In this document: positions 1 to 8,214 of the stretch, piece after piece
Position numbering within the stretch: the first letter of the stretch is position 1
Layout: the number at the start of each line of letters is the position of its first letter
The notes under the pieces: generated by a model
Databases searched by the model: none
What the model was told of the DNA's origin: nothing
Seen by the model: only the letters and a program-made list of their open reading frames with translations
Assembly (NCBI RefSeq): GCF_002770595.1
Contig: NZ_CP022986.1
Location: 186,001 to 250,000, forward strand
From: Chryseobacterium camelliae
Lineage (GTDB): Bacteria; Bacteroidota; Bacteroidia; Flavobacteriales; Weeksellaceae
DNA: 64,000 nt
Reading direction: 5' to 3'
Translations under genes and position numbers: made by a program

Positions 1-1
1 T

Positions 2-358
2 ATCGGCTTTGCTATGCTCTCGCATGGATTCCCAAAACTCCAGATGCTTATTGAAGGTAAAACCGACTTCTATAATTTTCTGGGCATGGGACCGCAGATT
101 ACTTTAGTGCTTACGGTTTTTGCAGAGTTTGTGTGTTCCATCCTGCTTATTCTGGGACTGTTTTCCAGGATCGCACTGGGGTTTCTGATTTTTACCATGA
201 CCATTGCCGGATTCGTGATACACTTAAATGAGCCTTTTGAAAGACAGGAGATGAGCCTGGTTTATCTCTCGATCTATCTGATGCTTCTGGTATTCGGGGT
301 CGGTAAGTTTTCAGTAGACCATTTGATCGAAAAAAGAAAAAGAGCCAATGACTGGTAA
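2..358 (+). CDS. DoxX family membrane protein (5' truncated by window edge)
   Basis: The reading frame is already open at base 2, so the true start lies before the window. The visible ~118 residues show a short loop with GFPKLQ, then three hydrophobic segments (roughly residues 28-52, 55-72 and 83-100) and a basic tail KRKRANDW. This fits the four-helix DoxX family of small inner-membrane proteins with the first helix missing. DoxX-like proteins have been linked to redox or sulfur metabolism, but no specific reaction can be assigned here. A strong terminator follows the stop codon, so it ends its transcription unit. The family call rests on helix layout and the Gly-rich loop. Confidence 0.75.
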   Translation: MGFAMLSHGFPKLQMLIEGKTDFYNFLGMGPQITLVLTVFAEFVCSILLILGLFSRIALGFLIFTMTIAGFVIHLNEPFERQEMSLVYLSIYLMLLVFGVGKFSVDHLIEKRKRANDW

Positions 359-378
359 TCAGTTCAACCATAATACAG

Positions 379-406
379 GCAGCAGGAAATCCCTGCTGCT
401 TTTTTT
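379..406 (+). terminator. Rho-independent terminator after the DoxX gene
   Basis: A perfect 8-bp stem (379-386 with 392-399, core GCAGCAGG) closes a 5-nt loop and runs straight into seven T residues (400-406). It sits 20 bases past the DoxX stop. The rest of the gap up to 601 holds no further structure that I can support. Confidence 0.9.
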
Positions 407-601
407 ATGTTTTAAAGAAAAGAAAGTTTGAGGATTAATTTAATTACTTCCATATGTTTTATTTCCGGTTTGATTCCAGACAGTAATACACAGTGTTTAA
501 ACCCCGAGTCTTTCCCATCAGATTTTTATATCTGCTGAAAACTTTCCCTTCTTTTGTCATTCGCCGTAAAATTCATTAAATTCGTCGCAAAAGAGATTAT
601 A

Positions 602-3004
602 ATGAAAATAAAACTAACCATCTGCCTTCTGGCTTTCCTCAACTTTTATGAGGCCCAGGAAAGTATTACCTATCAGAAACCTTCGGCAGAAATCCTGAAA
701 CTCGCCGATTACGAACGACCGCCAAGCGTACTGATGAACAGTAAAAAAGACTGGATCGTTTTTACATACCGTCCGACATATAAAACCCTGGAAGACCTCA
801 GCCAGCAGGAAATGAAGCTGGGAGGATTAAGGATCAACCCCGTAACCAATATCTCGAGTACAGCGAATTATGCCAATAATCTGAAAGTCAGGAAACTGAA
901 TGATAAAACAGAAGTTCAGGTAAAGAACCTGCCTTCCAGCCCGAAAATCACTTATACTTCCTTTTCACCGGATGAAAAGAAAATGGCATTTACCCACACT
1001 ACGGCCAAAGGTGTGGAACTTTGGATTGTAGACCTGGAAACGGCAACCGCAAAGAAAATTACTTCCGATAACCTGAACGCGAACCTGGGAAGCCCTTATG
1101 TATGGAATAAAGATTCTCAGAACATTCTGATTAAAACACTTCCTCAGAACAGGCCTGCTTTAATTGATGCCAGCAAAGACCTTCCTACCGGACCGATTGT
1201 TTCCACAGCAGACGGAAAAGTTTCCCAGAACAGGACTTACCAGGACCTCCTGAAAAATCCGCAGGATGAAAAGAATTTTGAAATACTGACCGCTTCCGAG
1301 ATCTACAATGTCGATCTCAACGGAAACATGAAGAAAATCAAAGATCAGGATATGTATACCGGATTGAGCTATTCTCCGGACGGGAGCTACCTGATGGCCA
1401 CCACTATTAAGAAACCATTCTCTTACATCGTTCCTCTGAGCCGTTTCCCGATGACCACCACAGTGTATGACTTAAATGGAAATACCGTGAAAGTTGTCAA
1501 TGAAATTCCTCTGAATGAAATTATGCCGAAAGGGTTCTCTTCGGTAAGAACCGGAAAAAGAGATATGGGATGGAGAAGCGACATGCCGGCCAGCCTGGTC
1601 TATGCGGAGGCGCTTGATGGAGGAGACCAGTCCAAGAACGCGGATTTCAGGGACGAGATTTTCACCTGGGAAGCACCGTTCAGTGCAGCACCAAAGTCAT
1701 TTTTCAAAACTAAGCAACGGTATGAAGATGTAAGCTGGACAAACGATCATTATGCGATCGTTTCCGAAGGATGGTACGACACCAGAAATACAAAATCTTA
1801 CCTGGTAGACCTGAACAACGGCCAGTCTAAAGTTATTGACGACCGCAATTACCAGGATGTATACAGTGATCCGGGAAATTTCAATACGACGAAGAACCAG
1901 TACGGAAGATATGTGGTAGACATAAAAGGCGGTAAATCATACCTGATCGGAGCCGGATTTACCAAAGACGGCCAGCATCCGTTCATTGATGAAATGGATA
2001 TGGGGAGCCTGAAGAAAAAAAGACTGTATACATCCAATATCAGGAATGCTAAGGAAGAAATCATAGACATCCTGAATCCATCCAAAGGGGAAATCCTGAC
2101 GATTCAGCAATCTGCGAGCCAGTATCCTAATTATTTCAGGAAGAGCATCAAGTCAGGGAAAGCATCGGCTGTTACTGCTTTTGCCAATCCTTTTGAAAGC
2201 ATTAAGGACGTATACAAAGAAGTGATTTCCTATAAAAGGAATGATGGCGTTACGCTGACAGGAACCCTTTATCTTCCTGCCAATTATGACAGAAAAGCCA
2301 AAACAGAAAAGCTTCCATTGCTGATCTGGGCCTATCCTACGGAGTATAAGGATAAAAACACGGCGGGACAGAATACCCAGAACCCGAATGACTTCACTTT
2401 CCCATATTACGGTTCTTTCGTGTACTGGACAACCAAAGGATATGCTGTGCTTGATGACGCTGCATTCCCGATCATCGGTGAAGGAAAGACGGAACCGAAT
2501 GACACGTTTATCCCACAGCTGGTAGCCAATGCACAGGCAGCAATTGATGCGGTAGACCAACTAGGATATATCGACCGTAAAAAAGTTGCGGTAGGAGGCC
2601 ATTCGTACGGTGCGTTTATGACCGCTAACCTTCTGACCCATTCCAAGCTTTTTGCCTGCGGAATTGCCAGAAGCGGTGCCTACAACAGGACGCTGACGCC
2701 GTTCGGTTTCCAGAGCGAGCAGAGGAATTACTGGGATGTACCGGAAATTTATAATACGATGTCCCCGTTCATGAATGCCGATAAAATGAAAACCCCATTA
2801 TTGCTGGTTCACGGAGATGCCGATAACAACCCGGGAACATTCACATTGCAGACCGAAAGGTATTTCCAGGCCCTTAAAAACCTGGGGGCACCGGTAAAAA
2901 TGGTGCTGCTGCCAAAAGAAGCGCATGGGTACGCTGCGAAAGAAAACATCCTGCACCTGCTATGGGAACAGGATCAGTTCCTTGAGAAATGCCTGAAAAA
3001 ATAA
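602..3004 (+). CDS. S9 family serine peptidase, glutamyl-endopeptidase-like (prolyl oligopeptidase fold)
   Basis: Secreted peptidase of about 800 residues. I chose the ATG at 602 rather than the in-frame ATG at 554 because it gives a clean signal peptide (MKIKLTICLLAFLNFYEAQ). The N-terminal two thirds have beta-propeller-like repeats such as FSPDEKKMAFTH and YSPDGSYLMATT. The C-terminal alpha/beta hydrolase carries the catalytic Ser in GGHSYGAF (Ser668), Asp in HGDADNN (Asp739) and His in EAHGY (His775). The segment WAYPTEYKDKNTAGQ resembles the S9D glutamyl endopeptidases known from plant chloroplasts and Bacteroidetes, which cleave after Glu; that specificity is inferred. It stands alone and is followed by its own terminator. 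Confidence 0.9.
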   Translation: MKIKLTICLLAFLNFYEAQESITYQKPSAEILKLADYERPPSVLMNSKKDWIVFTYRPTYKTLEDLSQQEMKLGGLRINPVTNISSTANYANNLKVRKLNDKTEVQVKNLPSSPKITYTSFSPDEKKMAFTHTTAKGVELWIVDLETATAKKITSDNLNANLGSPYVWNKDSQNILIKTLPQNRPALIDASKDLPTGPIVSTADGKVSQNRTYQDLLKNPQDEKNFEILTASEIYNVDLNGNMKKIKDQDMYTGLSYSPDGSYLMATTIKKPFSYIVPLSRFPMTTTVYDLNGNTVKVVNEIPLNEIMPKGFSSVRTGKRDMGWRSDMPASLVYAEALDGGDQSKNADFRDEIFTWEAPFSAAPKSFFKTKQRYEDVSWTNDHYAIVSEGWYDTRNTKSYLVDLNNGQSKVIDDRNYQDVYSDPGNFNTTKNQYGRYVVDIKGGKSYLIGAGFTKDGQHPFIDEMDMGSLKKKRLYTSNIRNAKEEIIDILNPSKGEILTIQQSASQYPNYFRKSIKSGKASAVTAFANPFESIKDVYKEVISYKRNDGVTLTGTLYLPANYDRKAKTEKLPLLIWAYPTEYKDKNTAGQNTQNPNDFTFPYYGSFVYWTTKGYAVLDDAAFPIIGEGKTEPNDTFIPQLVANAQAAIDAVDQLGYIDRKKVAVGGHSYGAFMTANLLTHSKLFACGIARSGAYNRTLTPFGFQSEQRNYWDVPEIYNTMSPFMNADKMKTPLLLVHGDADNNPGTFTLQTERYFQALKNLGAPVKMVLLPKEAHGYAAKENILHLLWEQDQFLEKCLKK

Positions 3005-3006
3005 GG

Positions 3007-3033
3007 AAAAACCGTTCATCTGAACGGTTTTTT
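3007..3033 (+). terminator. Rho-independent terminator after the S9 peptidase
   Basis: An A-rich stem with core ACCGTTCA pairs with TGAACGGT across a 2-base centre and ends in a run of six T, immediately after the stop codon at 3004. Confidence 0.9.
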
Positions 3034-3157
3034 CGTTTTACTTTGGGTTTCCAGACTGATTTCTATCTGATTTTACTGATTTATCTTTGTACACTTAAAT
3101 TGATCTATTACAATAATGCTTTAACCCATAAAATCAGGTTAAAAGAAGGCATCAGTT

Positions 3158-3844
3158 TCATAAATAATCCAAAACCTCCCGGATATTTTTAAATTCCATA
3201 AACCGGTCAGATTCGGGCTTTTGCTCATGCCGTTCGTGTGCCCAGGTAACATGATAGGGTATATGTGCTGCATATCCGCCGGTTTCCAGAACGGGAAGGA
3301 TGTCCGATTTGACAGAATTCCCGATCATGAGAAAATGCTCTGGCTGGCAGTCCAGATGCCTGATGAGCTTCTGGTAATCCGCATTCCTTTTATCACTCAT
3401 AATTTCTATATGATGGAAATATTCCTGTAGTCTGGATTTTCTCAGTTTCCTTTCCTGATCCAGGAGGTCACCTTTGGTCGCTACAACCAGCCTGTACTTT
3501 CCTTTCAGCTCATCCAGCGTTTCAGCGACTCCGTCTAGGAGTTTGACCGGTTTCTGCAGTATTTCATGTCCGATCGCGATAATTTTATCCATTACCGGCA
3601 GGGAGGCGGCTCCGTTAGAGATCCTGGTTGCCGTCTCCACCATAGACAGCATGAATCCCTTCACTCCGTATCCGTACAGGTGAAGGTTCTTAATTTCGGT
3701 GGCCAGCAGCTGCTGGGCTACCGCTTCATGTGGAAGGTAGTCTTCAAAAAGCTGGCAGAATGCTGTTTCGGCTTCTTGAAAGTAAGGCTCATTGACCCAA
3801 AGGGTGTCATCTGCATCGAAAGCGATGGTAGTAATAGAATTCAT
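3158..3844 (-). CDS. HAD family hydrolase
   Basis: Cytosolic phosphatase-like protein of 228 residues. Motif I appears at the N-terminus as FDADDTLW (nucleophile and general acid Asp pair), motif II is the Thr in LVVATKGD, and motif III/IV is seen around KSDILPVLETGG with the preceding MIGNSVKSD. The region between motifs I and II is a helical cap of the type found in small-molecule HAD phosphatases. The physiological substrate cannot be read from sequence. It is divergent from the Crp/Fnr gene with an 88-base shared upstream region. Confidence 0.88.
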   Translation of the reverse strand: MNSITTIAFDADDTLWVNEPYFQEAETAFCQLFEDYLPHEAVAQQLLATEIKNLHLYGYGVKGFMLSMVETATRISNGAASLPVMDKIIAIGHEILQKPVKLLDGVAETLDELKGKYRLVVATKGDLLDQERKLRKSRLQEYFHHIEIMSDKRNADYQKLIRHLDCQPEHFLMIGNSVKSDILPVLETGGYAAHIPYHVTWAHERHEQKPESDRFMEFKNIREVLDYL

Positions 3845-3932
3845 ACTGTGTTAAACTTAGATTTTGTATTTTTCAGGCACTAAATTCAGAATAAAAAACA
3901 AATCAGAAAAGGACATTTGTCCTGACAAGAAT

Positions 3933-4529
3933 ATGCTGCGAACCAACCAACCGTTTTTAGACTATCTGGAAGAGCTGTATCATCAGCAGGCTCATAAGGA
4001 ACATATTGTGCTCAGGTCTTATGACAAAGGGGATAAAATCCTGACCCAGCACCAGGAATCCACGAAAATCATGCTGATTAAGAGCGGGATTACCAAATGC
4101 TATTTTGTAGAGGAAAATGATAAGGAATATATCGTTGAGTTTTTAGGGAAAGGTGAAATCATCGGAGAAATCGAGGTCATTAAGAATGTTCCCTGCCTAT
4201 GCAGTATCGAGGCCATGACTGAAGTATCTGTGTATGCCATGTCGATACTGTACTTTCAGGCTTTGTTGAAAAAAGACCTTAGACTGAACAGTTTCCTGCT
4301 GGATGTCTTTGCCGAACGTATTGTCAACACTTCAAGCAGGGCTTCCTATCAGCAACTTCATACCACTGAGCATACACTCAGCCAGCTGCTCGACCTGAAG
4401 TCCCGTGAAATGGAAATTTCCAAAGAAGATATGGCGGCTTACTTGGGCATTACAGTAAGGAGCCTGAACAGGGCTTTAAGAGAGATTCAGGATAACAGCA
4501 GTGTTGAAGAAGAAAATGATAAAAAATAA
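3933..4529 (+). CDS. Crp/Fnr family transcriptional regulator
   Basis: The start at 3933 (MLRTNQPFLDYLEEL) gives 198 residues and the usual family N-terminus; the longer frame from 3864 adds 23 polar residues and is less likely. Residues ~20-120 form a cyclic-nucleotide-binding-like beta roll (GDKILTQ, EYIVEFLGKGEIIGEIEV). The C-terminus carries a Crp-type helix-turn-helix (SKEDMAAYLGITVRSLNRAL). No CxxC iron-sulfur motif is present, so it is not a classic FNR. The effector and targets are unknown. A GNAT gene with its own promoter follows 38 bases downstream. Confidence 0.88.
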   Translation: MLRTNQPFLDYLEELYHQQAHKEHIVLRSYDKGDKILTQHQESTKIMLIKSGITKCYFVEENDKEYIVEFLGKGEIIGEIEVIKNVPCLCSIEAMTEVSVYAMSILYFQALLKKDLRLNSFLLDVFAERIVNTSSRASYQQLHTTEHTLSQLLDLKSREMEISKEDMAAYLGITVRSLNRALREIQDNSSVEEENDKK

Positions 4530-4539
4530 AATCTTCTCT

Positions 4540-4548
4540 TATCTTTGC
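4540..4548 (+). promoter_or_regulatory. Bacteroidetes-type -7 promoter element for the GNAT gene
   Basis: TATCTTTGC matches the TAnnTTTG(C) -7 consensus, 19 bases before the GNAT ATG. A 7-bp hairpin (4547-4553 with 4559-4565, GCAGCAA/TTGCTGC) begins at the end of this element and would sit at the very 5' end of the transcript. No good -33 TTTG was found. Confidence 0.6.
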
Positions 4549-4567
4549 AGCAAAACTATTGCTGCTT

Positions 4568-5071
4568 ATGAATGAATTGGTATTCAGGAATGCCATTCCT
4601 GATGACTTGCCGAAAATTATCGAAATCTACAATTCCACGATCGCTTCCAGAATGGTAACGGCTGATACGGAGCCCATAACTGTAGAAAGCAGGGTGCAGT
4701 GGTTTCATGAGCATAATATGGAAACACGTCCGTTATGGATCGTGGAAGATTCAGAACACCATACGCTCGGCTGGGTCAGTTTTTCCTCGTTTTACGGCCG
4801 TCCCGCGTATAGCGGAACTGTGGAGGTGAGCATTTACATGTCTGAAGACAGCCGCGGAAAAGGTTATGGAAAACAAATACTGCAGTATTGCATTGGCCAG
4901 GCCGCGAAATTCGGAGTGAAGACGCTCCTGGGATTTATTTTCCTGCACAATGAGCCCAGCCTAAAGCTCTTCAGGCATTTCGGGTTTGAAGACTGGGGCG
5001 TATTTCCGGATGTGGCTGTGCTGGATGGAGTAGAGCGTACGCTGGTCATTGTAGGGAAAAGAATCGGATAA
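4568..5071 (+). CDS. GNAT family N-acetyltransferase (phosphinothricin-acetyltransferase-like)
   Basis: Cytosolic acetyl-CoA-dependent acetyltransferase of 167 residues. The start at 4568 (MNELVFRNAIPDDLP) is preferred to 4559 because it gives the standard beta-1/alpha-1 opening. Motif A, which binds the pyrophosphate of acetyl-CoA, is seen as VSIYMSEDSRGKGYGKQIL, followed by the NEPSLKLFRHFGFEDWG segment typical of the PAT/YwnH-like subgroup. These enzymes acetylate small amines such as amino-acid analogues. The substrate here is not known. Confidence 0.88.
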   Translation: MNELVFRNAIPDDLPKIIEIYNSTIASRMVTADTEPITVESRVQWFHEHNMETRPLWIVEDSEHHTLGWVSFSSFYGRPAYSGTVEVSIYMSEDSRGKGYGKQILQYCIGQAAKFGVKTLLGFIFLHNEPSLKLFRHFGFEDWGVFPDVAVLDGVERTLVIVGKRIG

Positions 5072-5115
5072 ATTAAATACTTCTGTCAATTCAAACAGAG
5101 GGTTCATCAGATCTC

Positions 5116-5228
5116 AGGAGCTGATTCCCGCTTTCACTACTCGCTTTTCAGCTTATTTGCGGCGGCAAAGCCGCCGCAAATAAGCTGAAAGAGCTCAGAC
5201 AGGCCGTTCAATCGGGGCTAAGCTGCAG
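5116..5228. repeat. Nested inverted-repeat element in a gene-free stretch (5072-5454)
   Basis: The centre is a perfect 21-bp stem (5146-5166 with 5170-5190) around a 3-base AAA loop, rich in GCGGCGGC. Outside it a second stem forms between 5119-5130 (AGCTGATTCCCG) and 5213-5224 (CGGGGCTAAGCT), 10 of 12 pairs. No T-run follows, so it is not a simple terminator. The flanking AGGAGCTGATTCCCGCT and ATCGGGGCTAA blocks resemble a dispersed intergenic element I recall from Flavobacterium and Chryseobacterium genomes; that recollection was not checked. Nothing else is visible in this gap apart from the MATE gene terminator. Confidence 0.75.
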
Positions 5229-5363
5229 CCGTTACGATCACTTTCTCATTCAATCATCTAACTTCATCATATATCCTAATTGTACAACAGGAAGATGAAC
5301 TGACAAAGCTTAGTCAATTCAGTTTTACGGTAAAATCTTTTCAATACAGCAATGCACCAGCAT

Positions 5364-5392
5364 CAAAAAAAGGCAGCCACAAAGGCCACCTT
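5364..5392 (-). terminator. Rho-independent terminator of the MATE gene
   Basis: Read on the minus strand, AAGGTGGCC pairs with GGCTGCCTT (two G-T wobbles) across a 5-nt loop and runs into seven T. It lies about 60 bases beyond the MATE stop. Confidence 0.8.
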
Positions 5393-5454
5393 AATTTATA
5401 TCTTCTCAAATCCAGAAGCTGAAATCTATAATTTAAAATCTATAATTCAAAATT

Positions 5455-6828
5455 TTAAATGTCCTCCGCCTGCCTGATCTTCTTCTCAGACATATTCAGA
5501 AAGCGTTTTACGAGCATCACAGCGGAGATGGTCAGTCCGAGTCCCAGAGCGATCCACATTCCGAATGCACCCATCTTTAAGGTAACACAAAGGAAATAAC
5601 CGAGCGGAATCGTAATGATCCAATATGCGATAAACGTGTAGATCGATGGGATTTTCACATCCTGGATGCCCCGCAGTGAACCCAGCGCTGTGACCTGGAT
5701 GCCGTCTGAAAGCTGGAACAGGGCTGCAATAATCATCAGTTTGGAAGCCAGCGTAATGACTTCCACTTCCTCGCTTTTCGTAAAAAAGGTCGGAAGGACA
5801 TGGCGTCCGAGAATGAAGGTGATACCGCAGATGCACATGAAGACAAAAGCGATTTTCAGGTTGTTGATGCCTACTTTTCTCAGCTCCACATAATTCTGTT
5901 CCCCGAGCTTTCTACCGATCATTACGGTAGAAGCCACACTGAATCCGACGCATAAGTTAAATGTAAAGGAAGCCATGCTCAGCGCGATCTGGTGGGACGC
6001 AATATCATGTGCGGAAATAAGCCCGCAGATAAAAGCGGCTCCGGCAAAAGCAGTTACTTCAAAGAACATCTGCAATGCAGTAGGCAGGCCCAGCCTAACC
6101 ATTCTTTCAAACATTTTTTTAGAAAACATTTCAAGCTTAAGCGTGAAGTCTTTGATGTATCGCTGAGTTTTCTTCTCTTTCAACAGAACGATATACAGGA
6201 ATACTACCATGAAAATCCGGGCAATCAGTCCGGCCAGTGCAGAACCCTTTACGCCCATCGGCGGAAACCCGAAAAGCCCTTTGATGAAAACATAATTCAG
6301 GACAATATTGATGATATTGGCAATGATAGTGGCTTTGGTTACGCCAATGGTATAGGATAACCCTTCCGAAACTTCCCTCAAAGTCTGGAAAGCCATAAAC
6401 GGCACAATGCTGATGGCCATAATCGTAAGGAAGTCTACTGTACCCGGGACGATCTTTTCCGGTTGTCCGGAATGGTAGAGCAGAGGCATTCCTAACAATA
6501 GTACACCCATCAGCAGAATTCCAACGGTCAGATTGATAACAAACCCGTGGCTGAATACAGAATTGATGGTTGCATGGTCATGCTTTGAATGGGCCTCAGA
6601 AACAAGGGGCGGAATGGCAAAGGAAAATCCGAGCGCCAGGACAAACATGGAAAAGAAAACTGCGTTTCCCAGTGAAACGGAAGCCAGGGCATCGGCGCCA
6701 AGCAATTGCCCGACGATAATATTGTCAAAGAGATTCACCGAAACTTGCCCAACCTGGGTCAGCATAACGGGGAGGGCCAGGGTAAGACATTCTTTGGTAT
6801 AGTTCTTATTTAAAAAGTTCATGATCAT
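5455..6828 (-). CDS. MATE family efflux transporter
   Basis: Inner-membrane multidrug/sodium or proton antiporter of 457 residues, a normal family length. About twelve hydrophobic helices are visible in two similar halves. The first helix has ALPVMLTQVGQVSVNLFDNIIVGQLLGADALAS, and the second half opens with a matching GLPTALQMFFEVTAFAGAAFICGLISAHDIASHQIA. The start may be the ATG at 6828 or the one two codons later (6822). Its upstream neighbour ends at a terminator, so it is probably transcribed alone. The substrate cannot be told from sequence. Confidence 0.92.
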   Translation of the reverse strand: MIMNFLNKNYTKECLTLALPVMLTQVGQVSVNLFDNIIVGQLLGADALASVSLGNAVFFSMFVLALGFSFAIPPLVSEAHSKHDHATINSVFSHGFVINLTVGILLMGVLLLGMPLLYHSGQPEKIVPGTVDFLTIMAISIVPFMAFQTLREVSEGLSYTIGVTKATIIANIINIVLNYVFIKGLFGFPPMGVKGSALAGLIARIFMVVFLYIVLLKEKKTQRYIKDFTLKLEMFSKKMFERMVRLGLPTALQMFFEVTAFAGAAFICGLISAHDIASHQIALSMASFTFNLCVGFSVASTVMIGRKLGEQNYVELRKVGINNLKIAFVFMCICGITFILGRHVLPTFFTKSEEVEVITLASKLMIIAALFQLSDGIQVTALGSLRGIQDVKIPSIYTFIAYWIITIPLGYFLCVTLKMGAFGMWIALGLGLTISAVMLVKRFLNMSEKKIRQAEDI

Positions 6829-6913
6829 TTAATTCTTAATAATTTTAATCCAAACCCGGTTAAATCAGGTCATATATCATTGAGTGTTTTTTATTATAAC
6901 AGGAAGTATCAAT

Positions 6914-6948
6914 AAAAAAATTGCAGTAATCAATGATACTGCAATTTT
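6914..6948 (-). terminator. Rho-independent terminator of the response-regulator gene
   Basis: A perfect 12-bp stem (6917-6928 with 6937-6948, core TTGCAGTA) with an 8-nt loop. On the minus strand it runs into seven T (6920-6914), just past the stop at 6973. Confidence 0.88.
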
Positions 6949-6972
6949 ATAGGGTATAGGAAAAAATATCTT

Positions 6973-8157
6973 CTACTTCCTTACAAAGCTTGCAACATCA
7001 TCTGCTGAAACGGTAGCACCGCCCAGGATGATCAGTCTTTCCACCACGTTCCTTAATTCTCTGATATTTCCGGTCCAGGACAGTGCTTTAAGCGCATCAA
7101 TGGCTTTATCATCAAATTTTTTCATCGCAGTGCCATGTTCATCGGCAATAATAGTGGAAAAATGTTCCACTAACAGTCGGATATCTTCTTTCCTATCGTC
7201 CAATGGCGGCACATAGATTTCAATAACGGATAGTCTGTGGTATAAATCCTCACGGAATCTCCCTGCTTCTATTTCCACCTGCATATTTTTATTCGTAGCG
7301 GCAAGAACCCTTACATCTACTTTGATCTCTTTATCGCTTCCTACCGGAGAAACTTTGCTCTCCTGCAGGGCCCGCAGTACTTTTGCCTGGGCAATAAGGC
7401 TCATATCCCCGATTTCATCCAGGAAAATCGTTCCGCCGGTCGCCTGTTCAAATTTCCCTTGCTTATCTTTGATTGCTCCCGTAAAGGAGCCTTTTACGTG
7501 TCCGAACAGTTCAGATTCGATCAGTTCAGAAGGAATGGCAGCACAGTTCACCTCGATCATCGGTCCTCTGGCACGGTCACTCTGGCTGTGAATAGCGTGG
7601 GCAACCAGTTCTTTACCCGCACCGTTCGGACCTGTTATAAGAACCCTTGCATCAGAAGCCGCTACCTTGTCGATCATATCCTGGATCTTCTTCAATGCAG
7701 GAGATTCGCCGATCATCTGGTATTTTTTACTGACTTTCCTTTTTAAGGTTTTGTTTTCGGTCTGTAGGTTTTTATTTTCTTTCTTCAGCGTTTCCTTAGC
7801 TAAAGCATTTTTAACACTGGTAATCAGTCGGTTGATATCAATTGGCTTGGAGATAAAATCATACGCTCCTTCTCTCAGACAGGATACGGCAGAATCGATG
7901 TCTGCATGCCCGGAGATCATGATAAAGGTACTTTCAGGTTTCAGGTTCAGGCTTTGCCTCAGCAGTTCAGTCCCGGAAAGTTTGGGCATTTTTATATCTG
8001 AAATAACAAGCGCAAAGTCTTCTTTTTCGATCTGTTTGTAGCCTTCAAGACCATCTTCGGCAATTGTAAACTCATAACCGCTAAGCTCGTCAGATAAAAT
8101 GCTCTGGAGAACTCCGGAAATGGCTTTTTCGTCTTCTACGATAAGGATTTTTTGCAT
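6973..8157 (-). CDS. Sigma-54-type AAA+ response regulator lacking a C-terminal HTH
   Basis: NtrC-like protein of 394 residues from the start MQKILIVEDE; the longer frame adds 13 residues but the promoter lies in that stretch. Residues 1-120 are a receiver with the phospho-acceptor Asp in LVISDIKMP. Residues ~135-370 are the AAA+ domain: Walker A-like GPNGAGKE, the sigma-54 contact loop as GSFTGA (usual form GAFTGA), Walker B TIFLDEIGD, and the R-finger region FREDLYHRL. The protein stops at SADDVASFVRK, right after the AAA+ lid, where a Fis-type DNA-binding helix-turn-helix normally follows. No histidine kinase is adjacent. It could act without binding an enhancer, as proposed for FlgR- or CtcC-type regulators (inference). 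Confidence 0.9.
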   Translation of the reverse strand: MQKILIVEDEKAISGVLQSILSDELSGYEFTIAEDGLEGYKQIEKEDFALVISDIKMPKLSGTELLRQSLNLKPESTFIMISGHADIDSAVSCLREGAYDFISKPIDINRLITSVKNALAKETLKKENKNLQTENKTLKRKVSKKYQMIGESPALKKIQDMIDKVAASDARVLITGPNGAGKELVAHAIHSQSDRARGPMIEVNCAAIPSELIESELFGHVKGSFTGAIKDKQGKFEQATGGTIFLDEIGDMSLIAQAKVLRALQESKVSPVGSDKEIKVDVRVLAATNKNMQVEIEAGRFREDLYHRLSVIEIYVPPLDDRKEDIRLLVEHFSTIIADEHGTAMKKFDDKAIDALKALSWTGNIRELRNVVERLIILGGATVSADDVASFVRK

Positions 8158-8161
8158 AGGT

Positions 8162-8170
8162 GCAAATTTA
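8162..8170 (-). promoter_or_regulatory. -7 promoter element placing the transcript start at the ATG of the response regulator
   Basis: TAAATTTGC (read on the minus strand) fits TAnnTTTG(C) and ends 4 bases before the ATG at 8157. Transcription would start at or within a few bases of the start codon, predicting a leaderless mRNA. A possible -33 TTTG at 8197-8194 is spaced 23 bases away, slightly long. Confidence 0.55.
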
Positions 8171-8214
8171 GAATTTTTTTCATTCATGAGCAGCAAAAAC
8201 CATTCCTAAATATC

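Noticed and set aside
2989-3192. 67-residue ORF after the S9 peptidase
   Set aside because: It overlaps the peptidase stop and its terminator hairpin; no family resemblance.
8158-8196. Extended N-terminus of the response regulator
   Set aside because: The extra 13 codons contain the -7 promoter element, and the receiver domain starts normally at MQKILIVEDE.
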